A stretch of DNA of 64,000 nucleotides from Burkholderiaceae bacterium DAT-1 (GTDB lineage: Bacteria; Pseudomonadota; Gammaproteobacteria; Burkholderiales; Chitinimonadaceae). This document shows, piece after piece, positions 8,989 to 17,945 of the stretch (the stretch's first letter is position 1; each line of letters starts with the position of its first letter). The translations under genes were made by a program, and so were the position numbers. Under the pieces are notes generated by a model. It had not been told where the DNA came from. It was given only the letters and a program-made list of their open reading frames with translations, and did no database searches. Location: assembly GCA_019084025.1 (NCBI GenBank), contig JAHRBI010000003.1, positions 248,001 to 312,000 on the forward strand, read 5' to 3'.

Positions 8989-9381
8989 TCAGGCTGTGAC
9001 AGGAGGGGCGCGGGCCTGAGCAGGCGCCCACGCAAAGGCCGTGACCGGCGCGGAGAGAAATCGTGAAGGAATCAGAGACTGTCCGGTCATCGCCAAGGTC
9101 TGTGGCTGAACATCGGCGACCGGAATGACCTGATCAATATGCAGCAGACACCAGGCGCAATCTGCACCATGTGCATCCAGCGCACTGATCGGCGACGGTA
9201 CATCCACCGCTACCAGCACAGCAGACCCGGATGCTGCAACCGGCGTACTACAGACCACCTGCCAGACAGGCAGGCCTTTGGCCAACAGCACGCGAGCGGC
9301 CGCCGGCATCAGCGCAGCCATCAGCATGGCGAGCGATACCAGAAGCAATACACGATGCTGGACGCGGCGGGTTAAATTCAT
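8989..9381 (-). CDS. DUF2946-family small protein
   Basis: About 130 residues from ATG 9381 (an ATG at 9390 is equally possible). One N-terminal hydrophobic segment (VLLLVSLAMLMAALMPAAA) acts as signal or anchor. A short Cys-containing part VCSTP, a CAWC motif in the middle and a C-terminal PAQARAPP complete it. This pattern matches DUF2946, a family often encoded beside copper-related TonB receptors and YcnI genes. The CxxC pair could bind metal. It is the first gene of the three-gene minus-strand group and lies about 100 bp before the YcnI gene. Confidence 0.65.
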   Translation of the reverse strand: MNLTRRVQHRVLLLVSLAMLMAALMPAAARVLLAKGLPVWQVVCSTPVAASGSAVLVAVDVPSPISALDAHGADCAWCLLHIDQVIPVADVQPQTLAMTGQSLIPSRFLSAPVTAFAWAPAQARAPPVTA

Positions 9382-9553
9382 GTCGCGCATCTTATCAGGG
9401 GTGTGGCGCCGCACACCAAACAATCGCGTCACACTTGATGCAAGTCATACACATGCTCGCCTGACCGGTCAGCCACTTCACCTTGTCCCCCGCCATCCGG
9501 CGTCTAACATGAAAGAGATATGCCCCGCCGCTTCGCGAAATATGAGGTAAGCC

Positions 9554-11071
9554 ATGGCCTTTCTGAAGCCGTCCAAATCCGTTTCGACCCTGCCACCCTG
9601 GCGGATACTGTTGGTCGATGACGAGCCCGACATCCATGAAGTGACGACCATGGCCTTGTCTCGCTTTGTGCTGGACGAACGCTCGCTGTTCTTCCTGCAC
9701 GCGTATAGCGGTGCCGAAGCACGCGAAATTCTGGCTCGGGAAAAAGACATCGCACTGGTGTTGCTCGACGTGGTGATGGAAAGCGAAACCGCCGGACTGG
9801 AAACTGCACGCTGGCTGCGGCAGGAACAGGGCAACCGCTTTACCCGCATTGTGCTGCGTACCGGTCAGCCGGGTCAGGCGCCCGAAGAAGAAGTCATCGT
9901 TGAATACGATATCAACGACTACAAGGAAAAGACGGAGCTCGACCGCAAAAAGCTGTTCACGACGCTATTTGCCGCCCTGCGCGCCTATCGGGATATTTCG
10001 CAGATCGAGACTGCACGCCTGGCACAGTTGCGCTATCAGGTGGGGCTGGAAAAAGTCATCTCTGCCTCCACACGCGTTTTTGAATCCCGCAACCTGCGCG
10101 AATTTGCCAACGGACTCTTGCAGCAAGTGGTGGCACTCTTGCGCCTGGATGAACAAAGCATTCTGGTACGCGTGAAGGGCGTCAGTGCCATTCCCACCGA
10201 GAATCAGATGGAAGTACTGGCCAGCATTGGCGACATTGCCCCCGAGGACAAGCTCGACCCGGGTCTGATGTCCGCCCTCATGGAAGCCCAACGCCGCCGC
10301 ACCTCCATTCTGGAAGATGATACCTACGTTGGCTATTTCTCCAGCAAAGGGGGAAAAGCGACGCTGCTGGTCCTCAAAGGCGTCACCAAAATCGACCAGC
10401 TTGACTCCCAGCTGCTCGACATCTTCTCGTCCAGCGTCGGCATCGCCTTTGAAAATCTGCTGCTGAATCAGGAAATTGTCGATACACAGAGCGAGCTGAT
10501 CAACCGTCTAGGCAATCTGGTGGAATCGCGCTCGCAGGAAATGGGCAATCACGTCAAACGCATTGCCGAACTCAGCCATATGCTGGCACTGTCCTATGGC
10601 CTGCCGCCCGAAGAAGCTGAGATCATCCGCCGCGCCGCACCCATGCACGATATCGGCAAGATCGCCACCCCGGATTCCGTGCTGCTCAAGCCGGGCGAAC
10701 TGACGGAAGAGGAGTGGGAGGTTATGAAGCAGCATCCGGTGGTCGGCCACAAACTACTGGAAGGCTCGAATCGCCCGATTCTGCAGGCTGCCGCCATCAT
10801 CTGCCACGAACATCATGAACGCTTTGATGGCAGTGGCTACCCGCGCGGACTCGTAGGCAAGAGTATCCACGCCTATGCCCGGATCGTCGCCGTGGCCGAT
10901 GTGTTTGATGCCCTCAGCCATCAGCGCGTCTACAAACCGGCATGGGCAGAGGGTGATGTGATCGAATACGTCAAAAAGGTAGCGGGCAGCCATCTCGACC
11001 CGGAAATTGTCGATCTGCTGCTGACCCGGCTAGATACAGCCAAAGCCATTCGCGAACGTTTCCCGGACTAG
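9554..11071 (+). CDS. Response regulator with DUF3369 and HD-GYP c-di-GMP phosphodiesterase
   Basis: A 505-residue cytoplasmic protein. A receiver domain (about residues 16-140) has acidic DDE at 22-24, the phospho-acceptor Asp72 in VLLDVVM, and a Lys in DYKEK. A middle region (about 150-325) fits DUF3369. A C-terminal HD-GYP domain has HDIGK at 365-369 and HHERFDGSGYP at 420-430. All metal and GYP residues are present, so cyclic-di-GMP hydrolysis controlled by phosphorylation is likely. It converges on the GAF histidine kinase gene across a shared hairpin; whether that kinase phosphorylates it is unknown. Confidence 0.9.
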   Translation: MAFLKPSKSVSTLPPWRILLVDDEPDIHEVTTMALSRFVLDERSLFFLHAYSGAEAREILAREKDIALVLLDVVMESETAGLETARWLRQEQGNRFTRIVLRTGQPGQAPEEEVIVEYDINDYKEKTELDRKKLFTTLFAALRAYRDISQIETARLAQLRYQVGLEKVISASTRVFESRNLREFANGLLQQVVALLRLDEQSILVRVKGVSAIPTENQMEVLASIGDIAPEDKLDPGLMSALMEAQRRRTSILEDDTYVGYFSSKGGKATLLVLKGVTKIDQLDSQLLDIFSSSVGIAFENLLLNQEIVDTQSELINRLGNLVESRSQEMGNHVKRIAELSHMLALSYGLPPEEAEIIRRAAPMHDIGKIATPDSVLLKPGELTEEEWEVMKQHPVVGHKLLEGSNRPILQAAAIICHEHHERFDGSGYPRGLVGKSIHAYARIVAVADVFDALSHQRVYKPAWAEGDVIEYVKKVAGSHLDPEIVDLLLTRLDTAKAIRERFPD

Positions 11072-11102
11072 ACATTCTATCGGCGCATGCAATCGACGTA
11101 GC

Positions 11103-11124
11103 AAGGCCGCCCGAGGGCGGCCTT
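11103..11124. terminator. Bidirectional terminator-like hairpin
   Basis: A near-perfect inverted repeat AAGGCCGCCC / GGGCGGCCTT lies between the convergent HD-GYP and histidine kinase genes. The stem is nine to ten GC-rich pairs with a very short loop. The downstream T-runs are poor (TGTCATTG on the plus side), so it may depend partly on Rho. Confidence 0.65.
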
Positions 11125-11142
11125 GTCATTGAAGACATTCAA

Positions 11143-13146
11143 TCAGGCAGCAGCCTTGCCTGCCTGACGCACTGGCAGCAGACACTCATAGCGCAATCCC
11201 TCACCGGACTTGCTGCTCACGCTTACTTTGCCGCCCAGCACCCCGGTAATCAGATTGAACACAATATGTGCGCCCAACCCGCTCCCCCCCTGCCCACGCT
11301 TGGTGGTAAAGAAGGGATCGAACAGCTTTTGCAACGATGCTTCGTCCATCCCCTTGCCAGTATCCTGATAAATCAGACGCACCACATCGCCTTCACGACG
11401 GGCGGATAGATCAATCTTTCCACCGGTCACGCCGTCGAATCCATGAATCAGCGAATTCATCACCAAATTGCTGACCACCTGCGACAGCGCCCCCGGAAAG
11501 CTGAACATCTCGATATCTGGCGGACAATCCAGATTCACCGCATGGCTGGAATTTTTCAGATTAGGTCGTAGCGACAGTATGATTTCATCCAGATAGGCTC
11601 CCAGATTGAAATCACGTGCTACATCAGACGATTGATCCACTGCAACCTGCTTGAAGCTGCGCACCAGTGCCGCCGCACGCTGGGTATTAGCCTGCAGAAT
11701 GCGCACAGCCTCACCTGCCGTCTTGAAAAAATTGCGCAATCCATCTTCATCGAGCTGGTCGTTATTCAGATCTGCTTCAACCAGTTTCAACTCTTCGGAG
11801 AGATGGCTGGTTGCCGTCACACAAATGCCTAGTGGCGTATTCACCTCATGCGCGATACCCGCGACCAAACCGCCCAGTGAAGCCAGCTTTTCCTGACGCA
11901 CCAGTTCGGCCTGAGCTACCTTCAGCGATTCGAGAGCGTCGCTCAGCTCGGCATTTCGTCTTGTCAAACCAGCCTGCGCTTCCTTCAACTCGTGATCGGC
12001 AGTCCATCGTGCAAGTGCAGCCGCAACATGGTTTCCAATGAAATTCAGCACCTCCAGATCGCTCTGGTTGTACAACACATCGGGGTCATAGCTCTGAACG
12101 ATCAGCACCCCGTATAGGTGTTCTTCGACAATTAATGGCACACCCATCCAGCTGTAAAAATCACGGCTGCCATACAGCTTGCCGATGCGGCCGGTCGCCT
12201 GCAGTTCGTCACACAGCGCGCCATCAATCAACCACGGTTGGCGGCTGCGGATCACCAAAGAAGTCATCCCCTCACCCATGGGGAACTTGCGCACGACAGG
12301 TGCATCCGGAGAGGCCGAATCTTCCTTTTCATCAACGATGTACGCAATGCTGATTTCCTGACAGGATTCGTCGTACAGAGCCACCACAAAATTCGGTGCA
12401 TACATCACCCGGCCAAATATTTCATGCAGCCGCTTGTAATGTCCCACCACATCTCCGCCTTCTGCGGACAACGCGGCAATTTCGTACAGAGCATGCTGTA
12501 GTTGCTCACCCCGTTTGCGATCAGCTACTTCGGCTTCCAGCAGGGCGGTGCGATCGCTGATCGATTGCTCCAGCCATTTCACCGTTTGCAACTGATCGAC
12601 AACGGTGGCGATATGGTTGGCAATGAAACGGAACAGCGCCTGATCTTCCTCGCTGAACGTGCGTGCCGGATCGTAACTCTGCGTCACAATCGCGCCGAGG
12701 CAGCTACCATTGCGCCGCAGCAAGGGCATGCCCATCCAGTGCTCGGCCACCTTGCCATTGGTAAACCGGCCCGAAGGCAGGGTCTTGCTGATTTCCTCTT
12801 CCTGCGCAGCCGTCAGAATCAAAGGCTTGCGATTGAGTACCACCCATGCGGTAAGCGACTGATACTGATCACTCACGACCTCAAGATGATCCGGATCGGA
12901 GATCTCATCTTCCGAATCGCACATGTACACGATCTGAAATCCATGCCGGTCTGCATCGTAGAGTGCAACATAGAAGTTTTCCGCATAGATGATCCGGCTA
13001 AGTTCAGCATGCACCGCTGCCAGAAAAACTGTCAGGTCATCACAGGATGATTGCAGTAAATCGATGGACAACACCATTTCCTGAACGGCTTCCAGCCTCT
13101 TCAAACGTCGATCCATCGGCACTGCCTCCATGTCCGCCATGCGCAT
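11143..13146 (-). CDS. Double-GAF sensor histidine kinase
   Basis: A 667-residue kinase without membrane segments. Two GAF-like domains of similar sequence (about residues 20-190 and 215-385) share the patterns YxxNFxVALYD and WMGxPLxxxxxxxGxxIVQSYDP, suggesting an internal duplication. A coiled coil (about 390-420) leads to the HisKA domain with H433 in GGLVAGIAHEVNTPLG. The ATPase domain shows an N-box (NLVMNSLIHG), DTGKGM and GGSGLGAHI. No receiver domain is attached. The signal is presumably a small cytoplasmic molecule or redox state. An AGGAG lies about 12 bases before the chosen ATG, which is rather far. Confidence 0.88.
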   Translation of the reverse strand: MRMADMEAVPMDRRLKRLEAVQEMVLSIDLLQSSCDDLTVFLAAVHAELSRIIYAENFYVALYDADRHGFQIVYMCDSEDEISDPDHLEVVSDQYQSLTAWVVLNRKPLILTAAQEEEISKTLPSGRFTNGKVAEHWMGMPLLRRNGSCLGAIVTQSYDPARTFSEEDQALFRFIANHIATVVDQLQTVKWLEQSISDRTALLEAEVADRKRGEQLQHALYEIAALSAEGGDVVGHYKRLHEIFGRVMYAPNFVVALYDESCQEISIAYIVDEKEDSASPDAPVVRKFPMGEGMTSLVIRSRQPWLIDGALCDELQATGRIGKLYGSRDFYSWMGVPLIVEEHLYGVLIVQSYDPDVLYNQSDLEVLNFIGNHVAAALARWTADHELKEAQAGLTRRNAELSDALESLKVAQAELVRQEKLASLGGLVAGIAHEVNTPLGICVTATSHLSEELKLVEADLNNDQLDEDGLRNFFKTAGEAVRILQANTQRAAALVRSFKQVAVDQSSDVARDFNLGAYLDEIILSLRPNLKNSSHAVNLDCPPDIEMFSFPGALSQVVSNLVMNSLIHGFDGVTGGKIDLSARREGDVVRLIYQDTGKGMDEASLQKLFDPFFTTKRGQGGSGLGAHIVFNLITGVLGGKVSVSSKSGEGLRYECLLPVRQAGKAAA

Positions 13147-13302
13147 CTATCTACATAACTCCTTTATTTATAATGCGTGTACACCAGAACAGCGCGCCGA
13201 CAGTCGGATCAACCGCCAATCGATCAAGCGACCTGCACATCTCGTCGCAAACGCTTGATTCCGCTATACTATTCGACCTTTTTGCCTCATCCCCGAGCCT
13301 CC

Positions 13303-15276
13303 ATGAGCCTGTTGCCGCACCAACTCGAACTATTGTCCCCTGCCAAAACGGCTGAAATCGGCCGTGAAGCCATATTGCACGGTGCCGATGCCGTATATAT
13401 CGGCGGGCCGGGCTTTGGTGCGCGCCACAATGCCTCCAACAGCATTGCCGATATCGCAGGACTCGTGGAATTTGCCCATCGCTACCACGCCCGCATCTTT
13501 GTCACGCTCAATACCATCCTGCATGATGCGGAGCTGGAACCGGCTCGCCAGCAGATCATCGAGCTGTACAACGCTGGCGTCGATGCGCTCATCGTGCAGG
13601 ACATGGGGATCATGGAACTGGATATCCCGCCGATTCAGTTGCACGCCAGTACGCAGTGCGATATCCGTACCCCGGAGAAGGCGCGCTTTCTGGCCGAATC
13701 GGGCTTCTCGCAAGTGGTGCTGGCCCGCGAGCTGGATCTCAAGCAGATCCGCGCCTGCCGCGATGCCATGCCGCTCGATACCACGCTGGAATTCTTCATC
13801 CACGGTGCGCTGTGTGTGGCCTATTCCGGCCAGTGCTATATCAGCCACGCCGATACCGGCCGCAGTGCCAATCGCGGCGACTGCTCGCAAGCCTGCCGCC
13901 TGCCCTACACGCTGACTGACAAAAACGGCGCGGTGGTGGCGTTCGACAAGCATCTGCTGTCGATGAAGGACAACGACCAGAGTGCTAACCTCGAAGCACT
14001 GGTCGATGCGGGTGTGCGCTCCTTCAAGATCGAAGGCCGCTACAAGGACATGGGCTATGTGAAAAACATCACCGCCCACTACCGCCAGCTGCTAGACGAC
14101 CTGATGGACAACCGCCCGGAATTTACCCGTGCAGCGAGCGGCAAGAGCGACATCTTCTTCACGCCGGATGTGGATAAAACCTTCCATCGCGGCCACACAG
14201 ATTACTTTGTGAACGGCCGCGAAGAGAGCGACGTCGGCGCATTTGATTCGCCCAAGTTTGTCGGCGTGCCAGTCGGCACCGTGTTACGCGTCGCCAAGGA
14301 CCATTTTGATCTTGAAACACCGGAAGCGCTCGCCAATGGCGACGGGCTGAACTACATGCACAAGCGCGAAGTATTTGGCGTGCAAGCCAATATCGTGGAA
14401 AAAATCGGGGAAGGCGAAGAAAACGCCATCTGGCGCGTCTGGCCCAATGAAGTACTGGCCGAGCGCCCCGGCTTCAAAGCCGGTCTGCGCATCAACCGCA
14501 ACCGCGACCACGCCTGGGAGCAAGCGCTACAGAAGAAGTCTGCCGAGCGCCGTATCGATGTGTGGATGACACTCAGCGACAGCGATACCGGGCTAACCCT
14601 GGATGTAGTCGATGAAGATGGCGTGCGTGCTCAGGCCACGCTGGCTATGGCGCTCGAACCCGCGCAAAACGTCGACAAAGCCACACAAACCCTGCGCGAC
14701 AACCTCGGCAAGCTGGGTAACACTATTTTCCGCGCAGTCGATATCAGCCTGAAGCTGCAACAGCCGTGGTTTGTGCCGGCCTCCAGTCTCAACGCTCTGC
14801 GCCGCGACGCCATCGAACAGCTCGAAGCCGGCCGCGTCCGCGCCTGGCAACGCCCCGAGCGCAAGGCCGAAACCCAGCCGCCCGTGCCCTATCCGGACAC
14901 CTCACTCAGCTATCTAGCCAACGTCTACAACGACGCCGCCCGCGCCTTCTACACGCGCCACGGCGTGCAGCTGATCGATGCCGCCTACGAGTCGCATGAA
15001 GAAGCAGGCGAAGTCAGCCTGATGATCACCAAGCACTGCCTGCGCTTTAGCTACAACCTCTGCCCCAAGCAGGCCAAGGGCGTGAAGGGCGTACAAGGCC
15101 AGGTGCGCGCCGAACCGATGACGCTCAAAACCGGCGACCACACCTACACCCTGCGTTTCGACTGTAAGCCCTGCGAGATGCACGTGGTCGGCGCGATGAA
15201 GCCGCACATCTTCAAGCAACCCCCGCCCTCCACTGTGCCGGTGCAGACGATCCAGTTCTTCGCCAAGCGTCCCTGA
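13303..15276 (+). CDS. rlhA: 23S rRNA C2501 hydroxylase, peptidase U32 family
   Basis: A 657-residue protein starting at ATG 13303; upstream codons of the open frame have no family similarity. It has the U32 barrel fold. The signature EFFIHGALCVAYSGQCYIS (residues 163-181) and RGDCSQACRLPY supply Cys171, 178, 194 and 198, probable Fe-S cluster ligands. The large C-terminal extension (DUF3656 type) and total length match E. coli RlhA/YdcP (653 aa), which hydroxylates C2501 of 23S rRNA, rather than the shorter TrhP or UbiU/V. A good -10-like TATACT lies at 13265-13270. The gene is divergent from the GAF kinase. Confidence 0.85.
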   Translation: MSLLPHQLELLSPAKTAEIGREAILHGADAVYIGGPGFGARHNASNSIADIAGLVEFAHRYHARIFVTLNTILHDAELEPARQQIIELYNAGVDALIVQDMGIMELDIPPIQLHASTQCDIRTPEKARFLAESGFSQVVLARELDLKQIRACRDAMPLDTTLEFFIHGALCVAYSGQCYISHADTGRSANRGDCSQACRLPYTLTDKNGAVVAFDKHLLSMKDNDQSANLEALVDAGVRSFKIEGRYKDMGYVKNITAHYRQLLDDLMDNRPEFTRAASGKSDIFFTPDVDKTFHRGHTDYFVNGREESDVGAFDSPKFVGVPVGTVLRVAKDHFDLETPEALANGDGLNYMHKREVFGVQANIVEKIGEGEENAIWRVWPNEVLAERPGFKAGLRINRNRDHAWEQALQKKSAERRIDVWMTLSDSDTGLTLDVVDEDGVRAQATLAMALEPAQNVDKATQTLRDNLGKLGNTIFRAVDISLKLQQPWFVPASSLNALRRDAIEQLEAGRVRAWQRPERKAETQPPVPYPDTSLSYLANVYNDAARAFYTRHGVQLIDAAYESHEEAGEVSLMITKHCLRFSYNLCPKQAKGVKGVQGQVRAEPMTLKTGDHTYTLRFDCKPCEMHVVGAMKPHIFKQPPPSTVPVQTIQFFAKRP

Positions 15277-15305
15277 TCGCTCCGACTCATCCGGTCAAAC
15301 CTCGC

Positions 15306-15329
15306 CCCGGCACAAGGCTTTGTGCCGGG
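15306..15329. terminator. Hairpin downstream of rlhA
   Basis: CCCGGCACAA and TTGTGCCGGG form a perfect 10-bp stem with a 4-base loop, 30 bp after the rlhA stop. No U-run follows, so it is only a candidate terminator. A nearly identical hairpin is found at 17903-17926. Confidence 0.6.
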
Positions 15330-15676
15330 AGGGGGCGCCTGCAACAACTATCTGCGCCCGATTTGACCCTCCATGCGCCCGCGCCTAAACTTACTGGACA
15401 CGAAAATATTCCTATCACTGCCAATGCTAAAGACCAGATTGGCCGCCACACAGGCCATTGACGACACGACCCGTTTCCGTCAACACTTATACAAATTGCG
15501 TCAAATCAATATTGATATCCCGTGACATCCGATGCCACACGATCGGGATAAGATCACTATTTCAATAAAATTTGAACTGCGTGCAGTTGCACATTAGCAT
15601 TAATTACCAATTATGGAATGAACGCCTACAAAGTTAATTTGCTATCCAAAAATCACGAGACGGAGGAAATAAAATA
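15330..15676. other. AT-rich intergenic stretch with palindromes
   Basis: No gene is seen here. From about 15480 the sequence becomes clearly AT-richer than the flanks. It holds a perfect 12-bp palindrome ATCAATATTGAT (15505-15516). It also holds a spaced inverted repeat TATCCCG (15516-15522) / CGGGATA (15544-15550). These could be operator sites for the small membrane protein that follows, but no regulator is identifiable. Confidence 0.4.
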
Positions 15677-16015
15677 ATGGGTAATATAGTATGCGGATCC
15701 GTATTTTTCCTTTCTCTTTTTTACTTAATATGGGGACCAATACTAGCCTTCTTTCTACCAATGGCAATTGGACAATATGCCGCTCGCAAAGTAAGAAAAT
15801 CCCATGCATTTTTGATTGCACTAATTATTTCTACTCCATTCAACATATCGGCCGCCTGGGGTGCAACTGGGTTTGGGGTAATGACGCCTGCAATATTTTT
15901 TGTATGCGATATCAATCATTTCGTATTAATGCCCCCTTTCATCCAGATTATTGCAATGACAATCACCCTTTCAGGTGCATTCGTAGGTATACGACTGAAT
16001 AAAAATAAGGCTTGA
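15677..16015 (+). CDS. Orphan small membrane protein in AT-rich DNA
   Basis: A 112-residue protein with a GGAGG at 15662-15666 about 10 bases before ATG 15677. It has three hydrophobic segments: an N-terminal one (VFFLSLFYLIWGPILAFFLP), one around ALIISTPFNISAAWGATGFG, and a C-terminal one (IQIIAMTITLSGAFVGI). It ends with a short basic tail. I do not recognise the family. Codon use is AT-rich (ATA, AAA and TTA frequent) and quite unlike its neighbours, suggesting recent acquisition. Nothing around it points to a function. Confidence 0.55.
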   Translation: MGNIVCGSVFFLSLFYLIWGPILAFFLPMAIGQYAARKVRKSHAFLIALIISTPFNISAAWGATGFGVMTPAIFFVCDINHFVLMPPFIQIIAMTITLSGAFVGIRLNKNKA

Positions 16016-16253
16016 GCAACTTACATACCTAATTCCGAATCACCCTTGTGCACGATCAAAAACAGCAGGATGTGAACTCACTGGGCTGCATCGCCATTTC
16101 CGTGCCTGTGACCTTGCTCAATTTTCATGCGCACAAAATAGCGCAGGTGAAAATGCATCAACGGTATAAGGCAGCAAACAGACTCGGGGCGGCGGAGTCA
16201 GGGGCGCTGAGAGGGTTTGCCAGATGGGGGTGGGAGTAAGGACATCCGCCAAA

Positions 16254-16814
16254 TCATTTTTCAATATGCTGCATCGCCTCGGCATAAGAGGAATCGAAAT
16301 ATTTCACGAATGCATCCAGCAGACGGAGATTCATCCCATTGCCGCGATGACGCTCAATATCTGCCTCCACCTTGGCACGATGCGCGAGCAAGGATGCCTT
16401 GTCATGCTTGAGGAAAGCCATGGTAGCCAGCACGTAGTCGTTCCAGCGTAAGCGGTCTTTTTCCAGCGACTCTTCCGGGTCGATGCTCTGCTCGGCGTAA
16501 CGCAGTGCAGCAGCATAATCGCCGCTATGTGCGCGCAGCTGGGCAATATGCCACTTGAGCGAGCTCTGTTTAGCCTGCGTATGGGCAATATACGCCTCGA
16601 TCAGGTCTGCGGCCTCGGCATGGCACGCCAGATCGCCCAGCGCCCGAAATCCCTGATGCTGCGTTTGGTCAAACGCCTGATAGTCCAACACCAGATCGGT
16701 TTTCAGATGCGCCTCGTAGGCAGCCTTGCAATCCGTCTCTGCCCAAGCGGGCGTCTGCCCAGCAGCTGCAACCAGCACCATGGTGAGCACACACCGTATC
16801 AAGCCCGCTCTCAT
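16254..16814 (-). CDS. Hypothetical exported helical-repeat protein
   Basis: A 186-residue protein with a signal peptide (LTMVLVAAAGQTPAWA, cut near residue 25). The mature part is alpha-helical with TPR-like spacing, for example HSGDYAAALRYAEQSIDPEE. Two Cys residues (DCKAAY and DLACHAEA) could form a disulfide in the periplasm. I do not recognise the family. A GTAAGGAGGA sequence lies about 11 bases upstream. It is followed by nothing co-directional for 200 bp. It lies 30 bp downstream of the GNAT gene and may be co-transcribed with it. Confidence 0.6.
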   Translation of the reverse strand: MRAGLIRCVLTMVLVAAAGQTPAWAETDCKAAYEAHLKTDLVLDYQAFDQTQHQGFRALGDLACHAEAADLIEAYIAHTQAKQSSLKWHIAQLRAHSGDYAAALRYAEQSIDPEESLEKDRLRWNDYVLATMAFLKHDKASLLAHRAKVEADIERHRGNGMNLRLLDAFVKYFDSSYAEAMQHIEK

Positions 16815-16844
16815 TTTTGATTCATCCTCCTTACATTGTCGTTT

Positions 16845-17372
16845 TCAAAAGTGGCGCTGCCGCCAAGCGTCTGCCGACATTTCATACGCCGCCACTTCCA
16901 TGTCATACCATCGTTCAACCCCGCAGGCATGCATGCCGAGTCGCTTCATCACGGCAGCAGATGCCGTATTGTCGGGATGGCAAATCGCCCGCAGTACCGG
17001 CGCATGCTGGTCATCGAACGCAAACGCCGCCATCGCCTGTGCCGCCTCCGAGGCATAGCCTTTGCGCCAATGAGCCGGGTGCAATCGCCAGCCAATTTCC
17101 AGCGGATTATCCGGGTCCCAGCCCAGATGCTGGATGCATCCCGTACCGACAAACTGATCCCGCTCGCGATCTATCCACGCCCACCATGAAAAGCCGTACT
17201 TCGGCCAGCGATCATTGGCGCGATCGATCATGCGCTGCGTATCCTCGGGCGTGTTGGGTTTACCCGTGATATAGCGCATCACCTCAGGCAGGCTGTTGAG
17301 CGCGTGCAGCGGCTCGAAATGCTGGTCGGATAAGGGTTCCAGCCGCAAGCGCGGCGTCAGCAGGATGGTCAT
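16845..17372 (-). CDS. GNAT N-acetyltransferase (RimJ/RimL-like)
   Basis: A 175-residue acetyltransferase. The N-terminus TPRLRLEPLSDQHFEPLH is the standard RimJ/RimL-type start. The acetyl-CoA binding part is EIGWRLHPAHWRKGYASEAAQA... (about residues 92-113), in which the usual GxGxA is RKGYAS. NTASAAVMKRLGM near the C-terminus is the conserved motif B region. The family acetylates amino groups of proteins or small molecules; the substrate here cannot be predicted. Confidence 0.82.
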   Translation of the reverse strand: MTILLTPRLRLEPLSDQHFEPLHALNSLPEVMRYITGKPNTPEDTQRMIDRANDRWPKYGFSWWAWIDRERDQFVGTGCIQHLGWDPDNPLEIGWRLHPAHWRKGYASEAAQAMAAFAFDDQHAPVLRAICHPDNTASAAVMKRLGMHACGVERWYDMEVAAYEMSADAWRQRHF

Positions 17373-17504
17373 GACGATCTCGATCGGTCACAGGGCAGTG
17401 ATTGAGATTACCTGTCTGCCCGAGAGGTTTCAATGACTGCCAATGCATGCACAGGTCTTCATATGCGATATATTCAGACCTGTCGCAATCTCAACCACGG
17501 CCAC

Positions 17505-17894
17505 ATGGAAACCCTCCTCATCCTGATCCTGCAAGGTGCGGGCGAATTTCTGCTCAACGTGCTGGCGGCCATCCCCTTTGAGTGGGCTGCTGCCCGGCAC
17601 ACAACGGAAGATAAGGGACAGGCGTCGGCACATTGCGCCTTCTGGTCCATTTTGGGAGGGGTCGTCGGCGGCTTGTCGCTATTGATCCTGCCGCTTACCG
17701 CGATTCACTGGCCAGCCTTGCGCATTGCCAATCTGCTACTCGCACCACTGCTGTCTGGCTATGTTGCTCGCACGCTGGCCTTGCGCCGCGCGGCGAATCA
17801 ATCCGACATCCAGCCTCGCTATCACTTCTGGTATGCCTTCTGCTTTACGCTGGGGCTGGTTGTAATCAGGTTTGTGTTTGCGGGGCGTGGGTAA
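17505..17894 (+). CDS. Small hypothetical membrane protein
   Basis: About 130 residues if it starts at ATG 17505. An ATG at 17433 in the same frame has a fair GAGAGG site and would add 24 polar residues, so the start is open. It has three to four hydrophobic segments: LLILILQGAGEFLLNVLAAI, the ILGGVVGGLSLLILPLTAIHW stretch, LLLAPLLSGYVARTL and WYAFCFTLGLVVIRFVF. No family recognised. It is divergent from the GNAT gene and ends just before a strong hairpin. Confidence 0.55.
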   Translation: METLLILILQGAGEFLLNVLAAIPFEWAAARHTTEDKGQASAHCAFWSILGGVVGGLSLLILPLTAIHWPALRIANLLLAPLLSGYVARTLALRRAANQSDIQPRYHFWYAFCFTLGLVVIRFVFAGRG

Positions 17895-17902
17895 GCGTCC
17901 CT

Positions 17903-17926
17903 CCCGGCGCAATGCCTTGCGCCGGG
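17903..17926. terminator. Hairpin between convergent genes
   Basis: CCCGGCGCAA and TTGCGCCGGG form a perfect 10-bp stem with a 4-base loop, between the small membrane protein gene and the convergent rluF-like gene. It differs from the hairpin at 15306-15329 by one compensatory base pair in the stem and in the loop. It has no clear T-run on either side. Confidence 0.6.
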
Positions 17927-17945
17927 GCCACGTATTGCCTGTGGA

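Noticed and set aside
16048-16239. 63-codon GTG-initiated frame
   Set aside because: No ribosome binding site, no hydrophobic or domain pattern; probably chance.
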